DNA of 36,726 nucleotides from Chloroflexota bacterium (GTDB lineage: Bacteria; Chloroflexota; Anaerolineae; Aggregatilineales; Aggregatilineaceae): contig JAADYV010000451.1 of assembly GCA_010092855.1 (NCBI GenBank), forward strand, positions 1 through 36,726. Direction: 5' to 3'. Shown here piece after piece: positions 21,052-27,804 of this stretch. The notes beneath the pieces were generated by a model. That model did no database searches and was not told where the DNA came from. It worked only from the letters and a program-made list of their open reading frames with translations. Numbering within the stretch: the first letter of the stretch is position 1; each line of letters opens with the position of its first letter. The position numbers and the translations under genes were made by a program.

Positions 21052-21524
21052 GCAAATCCAGTTGGTGGGGAAGCAAAAACCAGGTGTCGAACCGGCTGCG
21101 TGTTGAAGTTGACCTGATGCGGGCAACTTTTGCCGATACGTTCCGGTTGATTGTGCCCAAGCGCGGGCTGTTGTACTGGGTTGGAGACGTGGAGATCAAT
21201 CTGCGGGGCATTCCCCAGCGCGTGCACACCATCAAAATCCTCTACCCGGAGGAATATCCTAATCGCCCCGCAGAGGCTTACGTGCTGCACCCCAATGTCT
21301 ACAGCGAAAAACACCAGTTTGAGGATGGCCAGTTGTGCCTTTTTAACCCCAAAGATGGTGTTGTGTACGGCTGGAATCCCAGCAAGTCCACCGCGGTGAC
21401 GGTGGCGGGGTGGGCGATCCAGTGGTTATATGCGTATTACACCTGGCGGGCAACGGGGACCTGGCCCGGTATTGAGGAGCGGATGCCCCCGGTCAAGAAC
21501 AGCAGAAGGAGACGCAGGTACTGA
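21048..21524 (+). CDS. E2-like (UBC-fold) conjugating enzyme homolog
   Basis: ILYPEEYPNRPAEAYVLHPNVYSEKHQFEDGQLCLFNPKDGVVYGWNPSKSTAVTVAGWAIQWLYAYYTW: YP..P, HPN, single Cys (C97) in G-x-L-C-L, and W.PS.T helix. Confidence 0.85.
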   Translation: MSKSSWWGSKNQVSNRLRVEVDLMRATFADTFRLIVPKRGLLYWVGDVEINLRGIPQRVHTIKILYPEEYPNRPAEAYVLHPNVYSEKHQFEDGQLCLFNPKDGVVYGWNPSKSTAVTVAGWAIQWLYAYYTWRATGTWPGIEERMPPVKNSRRRRRY

Positions 21525-22645
21525 TGGCTGAGCAATCGACGGACAACACGGCTCCGCGCATTGTGTTCGCACAGCGCGTTATCGACAAGATCGTGCGGGG
21601 GGCGCTGCTCTATCCTGACCCGGAAACCGGCGAATCCATGATCGGCCTGGTGGTGCCGCAAGTTGGCCACGCAGAGCCGGCGATCTATGTGTTGGACACC
21701 ATCGCGCCCGCTGGCGATGCGGTGCGGACCTTCGGCATGTTTGAGCAGGGCGACGACTGGCAGGCGGACGTTTTCAACTGGCTACACAAAAACTGGGAAG
21801 TCTTCCGCGAGCTGCGCCGCTCATCCTATGGCAGCGCCCTGGCCGGGAAGTGGGACGTGCCGCTGATGTACGTGGGGGATTGGCACAAACAACCCGGGGA
21901 TATGATCGATCCGTCCGGTGGTGATGAACAAACGGCGCGCCTGATCATTGCTGACGCCGACCACACCACCGAGAACGTTGTCGCGCCCATTGCCACCATG
22001 TACCCGCTGGTGGGCCAGGCCCCGGCTGCTGATGGCGCTGGTGAAGGCGATGGCACAGCATCTGCCCCGGATGCCGCAGCGGAATACATGCCGCCCGGCT
22101 TTCCGCACGAAGGTAACGAGCAGGTGATTATGGTCAAGCGTGAGGAGGAAGGCTGGCTCGTGCGCATCGACTTCTGGTTCATGGGTAAGAACGACCGCCG
22201 CTTCACGCGCGCCACGCCGGTAGTGTGGCCCGACGAACGCCTGCCCCAACTGCCTCCAGTGGCGTGGTACTTGCAGCACACCAAGCGCTTTAACCAGGAG
22301 TACAACCTGCTGATCGACGCCGGGTACCTGGTGAACATGGCCGAGTGGGATGCCGACGGCAAACCGCCGTATGAGATATGCTTTTCGCTCTACCGACCGG
22401 GCAGCTACCACGTCATTATCGTCGTGACCCCTGCCGAATATCCCAAGCGCCAACCGGCGGTCCGCGTGGCCCCATTGGTGCGAGGTGAAGAGAACGTGGA
22501 TATGTTCGAGAAACTTTATGCTGCATCAGAGCCGGTGATGACCGCCCAACTACCCGATTGGCCCTGGGACTCCAAGCGGACGTTGCTCGAACTGGTGCTC
22601 CATGTTGAGGGTACGCTCAAGAAAGATAAGGACACTGCTTCATGA
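21524..22645 (+). CDS. JAB/JAMM-like domain protein with C-terminal Cys-less E2/UEV-like domain
   Basis: GESMIGL...YVGDWHKQPGDMIDPSGGDEQTA (JAMM-like, H-x-Q) plus C-terminal VIIVVTPAEYPKRQPAVRVAP...WDSKRTLLELVLHVEGTL; TGATG overlap with E2. Confidence 0.75.
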   Translation: MAEQSTDNTAPRIVFAQRVIDKIVRGALLYPDPETGESMIGLVVPQVGHAEPAIYVLDTIAPAGDAVRTFGMFEQGDDWQADVFNWLHKNWEVFRELRRSSYGSALAGKWDVPLMYVGDWHKQPGDMIDPSGGDEQTARLIIADADHTTENVVAPIATMYPLVGQAPAADGAGEGDGTASAPDAAAEYMPPGFPHEGNEQVIMVKREEEGWLVRIDFWFMGKNDRRFTRATPVVWPDERLPQLPPVAWYLQHTKRFNQEYNLLIDAGYLVNMAEWDADGKPPYEICFSLYRPGSYHVIIVVTPAEYPKRQPAVRVAPLVRGEENVDMFEKLYAASEPVMTAQLPDWPWDSKRTLLELVLHVEGTLKKDKDTAS

Positions 22646-23559
22646 ACTGGGACCGGATTGAGCGCTTGCTCGGCAAGGACGTGCTGAACTACCTGCACAC
22701 CCAGACGGTGGGCATCATCGGGTTGGGATCGGGCGGCAGTTTTGTGGCCGTCAGCCTGGCCATGAGTGGCATTGGACGGTTTATCCTGGTGGATGATGAC
22801 ATCTTCGATGCGGCCAACGTCGTGCGCCATACCGCCGATCTGCGTGACGTGGGGCGTCCCAAAGTGGAAGCCGTTGCCGACCTTATCCGGCAGCGCAACG
22901 CTCGCGCCGAGGTCCGTACCATCACCGGGCGAATCGAGGACCACCTTGACCTGCTGCCCGAAATGGACCTGGTCGTCGCCGGGGTGGATGGTGAGGGACC
23001 TAAATACAAGATCAACGAGGTGTGCCTGGAGCACGGACGCACGGCAGTCTACGCCGGAGTTTACGAACGCGGCGAAGGCGGAGATGTGTGTATAATCTAC
23101 CCAGAAGAGGGGCCGTGTTATGCGTGTTGGGCCGAACACCTGCGGGAAGGGTTGGTTGATCCCGGTCCGGACGGTGAAGAAGAACTGGACTATGGCATGA
23201 TAGGCCCGGATGGGACGCTGGCCGCCGAGCCAGGGCTGTGGCTGCATGTGGTGCGCATTGCTGCGACCCAGGCTGACTTCGCCCTGAACCGGCTGCTGGT
23301 CGATACCGACGCGCATCGCGAGCTGCCTGCCAACACCGTCATCCTGGCCAATACACCCCTGGAAATCTATGAAGGGCGGATCACGCCGCCATATGGCGCG
23401 GAGTGGGTATCGGTCCCGCGCAACCCCGACTGCCTGGTGTGTGGTCACCGCCACCAATCCGTGACTGAGTCACCGGCACAGGTCTCTCTCGATGATCTGG
23501 CCAGTTTAGGCAATATCACCTTTGAGTCGGATGAGCACCAAGACGAATCGGAGAAATAA
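22642..23559 (+). CDS. E1-like (ThiF/UBA superfamily) adenylating enzyme
   Basis: VGIIGLGSGGSFVAVSLAMSGIGRFILVDDDIFDAANVVRHTADLRDVGRPKVEAVADLI, two CxxC pairs (CYAC, CLVC); ATGA overlap with JAB gene. Confidence 0.92.
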   Translation: MNWDRIERLLGKDVLNYLHTQTVGIIGLGSGGSFVAVSLAMSGIGRFILVDDDIFDAANVVRHTADLRDVGRPKVEAVADLIRQRNARAEVRTITGRIEDHLDLLPEMDLVVAGVDGEGPKYKINEVCLEHGRTAVYAGVYERGEGGDVCIIYPEEGPCYACWAEHLREGLVDPGPDGEEELDYGMIGPDGTLAAEPGLWLHVVRIAATQADFALNRLLVDTDAHRELPANTVILANTPLEIYEGRITPPYGAEWVSVPRNPDCLVCGHRHQSVTESPAQVSLDDLASLGNITFESDEHQDESEK

Positions 23560-23567
23560 TCAAAACT

Positions 23568-23867
23568 ATGACCGACGACATGCTGCCCCCCGCTGAAGAG
23601 AATGTCACGCCCGACGGCGGACAGTCTGCGCCGCCCACCCCGCCCACCGATTTGCCCGAAAGCGAGCAACCGGACGATCTTGGGCCGCGTCTGGAACGGT
23701 TGGGAGGTGAACCCGCACCGGACATCACACCAGAGGAATTCGCGCGGCTGCAACAGGCCGGGCAGATTCACATTGACCCACGTGGCCGGGTGCGCACCAC
23801 GCGCAGCGAAGAAAACGATCCTGGTATTGCACTGCGCAAACGTCGTGCCTGGTACGCTGGCTTATGA
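23568..23867 (+). CDS. Small Pro/acidic-rich hypothetical protein
   Basis: 99-aa ORF 9 nt after the E1 stop and overlapping the NUDIX start (ATGA); C-terminus RRAWYAGL. Confidence 0.7.
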   Translation: MTDDMLPPAEENVTPDGGQSAPPTPPTDLPESEQPDDLGPRLERLGGEPAPDITPEEFARLQQAGQIHIDPRGRVRTTRSEENDPGIALRKRRAWYAGL

Positions 23868-24493
23868 CGGCAATTCATCTAGCAGATGTGCGGGCGGCGC
23901 TGGCGTTGAGCGATTTTGACGTGGGGGCTGCCCGACGACAAATGGCACCACAGCCGCGCCCTTTACACCGCGTCGAGTCTCGCCCGGGCCAGGCGCGCCA
24001 GGCAGCGGTGCTCGTGCTGCTCTACCCGCACCAAACGCAGCTCAGCTTCGTGCTCATCCAGCGTACACAGCACGATCGGGATGTCCACAGTGGCCAGATT
24101 AGCCTGCCTGGAGGTTCGCAAGATGCTGGCGAGACTCCGGTCCAGACGGCACTCCGTGAAGCGCACGAAGAACTCGGCGTTAATGGCGGAGTTCAGATTC
24201 TGGGCCAGTTGGACCCCCTGTACATTCCGCCCAGCGATTTCGAAGTTCATCCTGTCGTGGGGTACACCAGCGTGCGCCCGCACTGGATTCCTGCCGAGTC
24301 GGAAGTCGTGGATGTAATCGAATGCCCGTTGAAGTGGCTATTGGATGACGCGCACAAAGTAGTCGAAGACTGGGAACTGCGCGGTTTCCAACTGCGCGTT
24401 CCCTGGTACAACGTAGACGGGCACCAGGTGTGGGGTGCGACGGCGATTATCTTGAGCGAGCTAGAACAACGTCTGCGGCATGTCTTTGGGTAA
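23864..24493 (+). CDS. NUDIX hydrolase, CoA pyrophosphatase-like
   Basis: Nudix box GSQDAGETPVQTALREAHEELGV preceded by HSGQISLPGG. Confidence 0.92.
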   Translation: MTAIHLADVRAALALSDFDVGAARRQMAPQPRPLHRVESRPGQARQAAVLVLLYPHQTQLSFVLIQRTQHDRDVHSGQISLPGGSQDAGETPVQTALREAHEELGVNGGVQILGQLDPLYIPPSDFEVHPVVGYTSVRPHWIPAESEVVDVIECPLKWLLDDAHKVVEDWELRGFQLRVPWYNVDGHQVWGATAIILSELEQRLRHVFG

Positions 24494-24499
24494 CATCTG

Positions 24500-24530
24500 C
24501 TGCCGTCATCTGTCGTAACGGCAGGTTTTT
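24500..24530 (+). terminator. Intrinsic terminator after the NUDIX gene
   Basis: CTGCCGT ... ACGGCAG followed by GTTTTTG. Confidence 0.8.
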
Positions 24531-24648
24531 GTGCCCCGCAGAAATCTCAAATCCTCATACTGGCAGCTCAACTGTTGCTTTTGATAACTTGCGAAGGCCA
24601 AGTATGCGTGGTACATTGCTCATAATCAAACTGAATATTAACTGTCTG

Positions 24649-24708
24649 GGTTGTGTTGACCCATAGTTTGTATATGGTGGATGTAAAATAGCCACTGGCA
24701 ACACAACC
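24649..24708. promoter_or_regulatory. Long-spaced perfect inverted repeat upstream of the response regulator
   Basis: GGTTGTGTTG (24649-24658) / CAACACAACC (24699-24708), 50 bp centre to centre. Confidence 0.5.
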
Positions 24709-24734
24709 TGATCCTGGTTGGGGGAAACTTGATT

Positions 24735-25421
24735 ATGACGGAAAAAATCCTCGTCATTGACGATGAAGAAATGACGGTCCAACTCATCAGCATACTCTTA
24801 GAGCGGCGTGGCTACGAAGTGATCAAGGCCTATCGCGCCGAAGATGGCCTGCGCAAAGCGTACCGCACGCATCCAGACCTGATTTTGCTGGATATTATGA
24901 TGCCTGATATGGATGGGTGGGAGGTCTGCCGCCGTTTGCGGGAACTATCTGATGTGCCTATCGTGTTCCTGACAGCCAAAGACGATGTGCGCGATGTGGT
25001 CAAGGGGTTGGAGATGGGGGCTGATGACTATATTGTCAAGCCCTACGATAACAACGAACTCGTGGCGCGCGTTAAAGCACATCTGCGCCGTGCGCCCAAG
25101 CCTTCAGTTTCTGAAGAACTGGTGTTTGATGCCGGGAACTTCCGCATCAATTTCATCAGCCGCGAAGTGCGTGTGCGGAGTAACACCATTCACCTGACTC
25201 CCAAAGAGTTTAACCTGTTGGGAGTGCTGGCCCGCAATGCAGGTCGGGTGATCACGCGCACTGAACTGGTCAAGGAAGCGTGGGGGCCAGAATATGCTGA
25301 TGCAATTGACAGCCTGAAACTCTACATCCACTATCTGCGGCAGAAGATCGAACAAGACCCGCAGCATCCCCAGTATATTCTGACATCGCGTGGCGTCGGC
25401 TACCGGTTTGCTAACAGCTAG
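24735..25421 (+). CDS. OmpR/PhoB-family response regulator
   Basis: ILVIDDEE, DLILLDIMMPDMDGWEV, VFLTAKDD, YIVKPYDNNEL, winged-helix C-terminus IDSLKLYIHYLRQKIEQDPQHPQYILTSRGVGYRF; alternative TTG start at 24729. Confidence 0.95.
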   Translation: MTEKILVIDDEEMTVQLISILLERRGYEVIKAYRAEDGLRKAYRTHPDLILLDIMMPDMDGWEVCRRLRELSDVPIVFLTAKDDVRDVVKGLEMGADDYIVKPYDNNELVARVKAHLRRAPKPSVSEELVFDAGNFRINFISREVRVRSNTIHLTPKEFNLLGVLARNAGRVITRTELVKEAWGPEYADAIDSLKLYIHYLRQKIEQDPQHPQYILTSRGVGYRFANS

Positions 25422-25451
25422 ATAGTCGCCATCCAGCGATCCAGTTTCTAG

Positions 25452-25850
25452 TTAGAAGAATACCCAAATGGTCCCCCCGACCACTGTAACCAATACCACG
25501 ACCAGCGCCAGACCGACCAGCCAGCGTCGGATCGGGCGCTTTTGGTGTGTATTGTCTGCCAAGACTGATGCCACTGCTTGCTGGTCCAGGCGCTGCAACT
25601 GGCGGCGCGCAATAGGATTAGCCGAGTTCAGCTCCAGCACGTTCTCGAAACACACCCGGCGATCGGCATCTGTTTCGACCACGCTCGCCAACCACAACCA
25701 GACCTGTTCATGATAGGGATCAACTTCGATAGCCTGCCGAAATAGGTCGTGGGCTTGCGTCCGATCCCCGCGTTGGGCCGCTGCTTTGCCAGCCTTGAAC
25801 AGGCTCAAAAACTCCTTGGGCGCGCTCAGCAAATCGGATGGCGTGTCCAT
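25452..25850 (-). CDS. TPR-like N-domain plus C-terminal TM protein (paralog A)
   Basis: FKAGKAAAQRGDRTQAHDLFRQAIEVDPYHEQVWLWLASVVETDADRRVCFENVLELNSANPIARRQLQRL then single TM. Confidence 0.8.
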   Translation of the reverse strand: MDTPSDLLSAPKEFLSLFKAGKAAAQRGDRTQAHDLFRQAIEVDPYHEQVWLWLASVVETDADRRVCFENVLELNSANPIARRQLQRLDQQAVASVLADNTHQKRPIRRWLVGLALVVVLVTVVGGTIWVFF

Positions 25851-26016
25851 GGTTTTCTTCCCCCGCAGTCTCCAGACATAATGTGCTTGTATATAAACGC
25901 GATTGCATTGTGTCTGACCCGCTTGTTGTTGTAATATATGTTCCTGTGTGACATTTCTATTGTACCATGAGTTTGATTTGCACGACCAGACTCATTGGCA
26001 TTATTACCTGATCCAA

Positions 26017-26044
26017 CAAAAAAACCGGGTTTGCCCCGGTTTTG
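26017..26044. terminator. Intrinsic terminator downstream of the 26089-27768 gene
   Basis: AAAACCGGG-TTTG-CCCCGGTTTT, symmetrical with A/T tracts on both sides. Confidence 0.75.
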
Positions 26045-26088
26045 TTGCCCGCTCTGTGCTTATCAGCCACGGTAGATGTTCGAGCAGA

Positions 26089-27768
26089 TCAGCGGCTCCA
26101 GTCGTTGGCCAGGTTCCGGTTCTCGTCAACCAGGACCTGGAACACCTCGTCGGTGGCGATGTTATACAGAAACACGTCCCAGTTCCCTGCTTCGTCCAAC
26201 CGGTCGGACGAAAACACAATCCAGTCCGGGTTTTCCGGCGAATAGCGTGGTTGGATGTCGTTCCATTCGTAGTCGAGAATGGGTTCTGGTGTGGCGCCAC
26301 GTGTGTCTACCGGCAGCCGGAAGATGTCCATATCGTCTGCGCCAGCTTGTTGGGCCTGGAAGATGATATATTCGCCATCCGGCGACCAATCGGGGGCAGC
26401 TTCAATGAACTCGTTACCGTTCTCGGTCAACTGCTGCCGTCCGGCGTTGGGGGTGGTATTCCTCACGTCAATGTCGTAGAGAAATAACTCTGTCTGGCCA
26501 GTTTGCTCGTTAGTGGCCACATAAACGAGTTGGCTGCTATCAGGCGAAAAAGCGGGCCAGCTTTCAGTGTATACACCGCGCGTATCGTCGGTGAGTTGCA
26601 GGGGGTTGTCGGTGCGGTCCACGCGCTCAAGACTGTCGTTTATCTCCAACAAGAATAGCTGGGTGGTGTCGAAGCCTGAGATGTGGGCAGTAAAGGCCAG
26701 GTAGCGACCATCCGGTGACCAGGCAAGCATGTCGCTGTTGTCCAGGATACTTCCGGGCCACAGCCGCGCAGCACTGGTTTGCTCCGTGCCGTACAGATTG
26801 CTCAGGGTCAGAAAAGTATCCTGGAGGCTATAGTCGTAGAGTGTATACCCATAGTTCTCGCCGTTAGGTGACAGCACAGGCAGGTGACCCAACTTGAACC
26901 GGTCCTGGATAAGCTGTAATAGTTCCGTCCCATCCGGGTCAATCGTCCCTACAAATTGAAACCGGCGGTCATTGTTGAACGCTACCTCGTCCCCGTATTG
27001 CACGATGATCCTACCGGTCAATGGTTCGGTAACCGTTGGTATGGGGGTTGGCGTAGGTGGGACAGGGCTGGGCAAGGGTGTCGGGATTGCATCCTCTGGG
27101 GTGAGTGTCGTCTGTGCGCCAGTTTCTGCTCCGCCGTCCGGAAGGCCGTTTGGCTCCTGGTCCTGGCCAGATGTACCGTCGGCATCACCGTTGTTCTCGT
27201 CGGGCGTAGTACCGTCGGGTGCATCCGGGTCCGCCCCGTTTTCAGAGGAATCTTCGCCGTTTTCATCAGTATCCGGGTCTTCAGCGCTGTTCGTATCGTC
27301 CGGTGCATCAGCGTCGCTCCCAGCACTGTCACCTTGCCCCACTGCACCCGTATTGCCGGATGCCGCTGAACCATTGTCGTCACCTCCGCCGCTGCCCAGG
27401 GCCACAATCACCACAATGATCAGCACGGCAACGGCCGCTATGCCTAACCCAATGGCGAGGTACAGTGTATTGCGATCCATGCCCTCCCCGATGACGCCCC
27501 CCGAACTACTCGTCGCTTGTTTGCGATCAAGCTGGTCCAGCAGTCGTTGGGCGCGTTGGTTGTTGGGGTTAATGACGACAACGTTACCCAGGCAAACGCG
27601 CTTCTCTTCGTCGGTCTCAACCACCGCCGCCAACCAAAACCACCCTTTTTCGTTGTGCTGGTCCAGCTCGACCACCTGTTCCAAATACGAACGGGCGGTG
27701 GCTTTGTCATTGGCGCGTGCGGCCTGAATGCCATCTTTCAGCAGTTGTTCGATCTGCGGATTACTCAT
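26089..27768 (-). CDS. TPR-like N-domain, TM, acidic linker and TolB/PD40 beta-propeller protein (paralog B)
   Basis: N-domain as in paralog A; TM LAIGLGIAAVAVLIIVVIVAL; DG/N-rich and TP-rich linkers; SPDGRYLAF, SPDSSQLVY, SPDGEYIIF, SPENPDWIVF blades. Confidence 0.85.
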   Translation of the reverse strand: MSNPQIEQLLKDGIQAARANDKATARSYLEQVVELDQHNEKGWFWLAAVVETDEEKRVCLGNVVVINPNNQRAQRLLDQLDRKQATSSSGGVIGEGMDRNTLYLAIGLGIAAVAVLIIVVIVALGSGGGDDNGSAASGNTGAVGQGDSAGSDADAPDDTNSAEDPDTDENGEDSSENGADPDAPDGTTPDENNGDADGTSGQDQEPNGLPDGGAETGAQTTLTPEDAIPTPLPSPVPPTPTPIPTVTEPLTGRIIVQYGDEVAFNNDRRFQFVGTIDPDGTELLQLIQDRFKLGHLPVLSPNGENYGYTLYDYSLQDTFLTLSNLYGTEQTSAARLWPGSILDNSDMLAWSPDGRYLAFTAHISGFDTTQLFLLEINDSLERVDRTDNPLQLTDDTRGVYTESWPAFSPDSSQLVYVATNEQTGQTELFLYDIDVRNTTPNAGRQQLTENGNEFIEAAPDWSPDGEYIIFQAQQAGADDMDIFRLPVDTRGATPEPILDYEWNDIQPRYSPENPDWIVFSSDRLDEAGNWDVFLYNIATDEVFQVLVDENRNLANDWSR

Positions 27769-27804
27769 GGTGCCCCCTAACATAAACGCAGCATTGATTT
27801 ATCG

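Noticed and set aside
18732-24493. CBASS or Bil defence assignment for the E1/E2/JAB locus
   Set aside because: No cyclase/CD-NTase, effector nuclease or recognisable ubiquitin-like protein is visible in the locus, so a specific known defence type is not supported.
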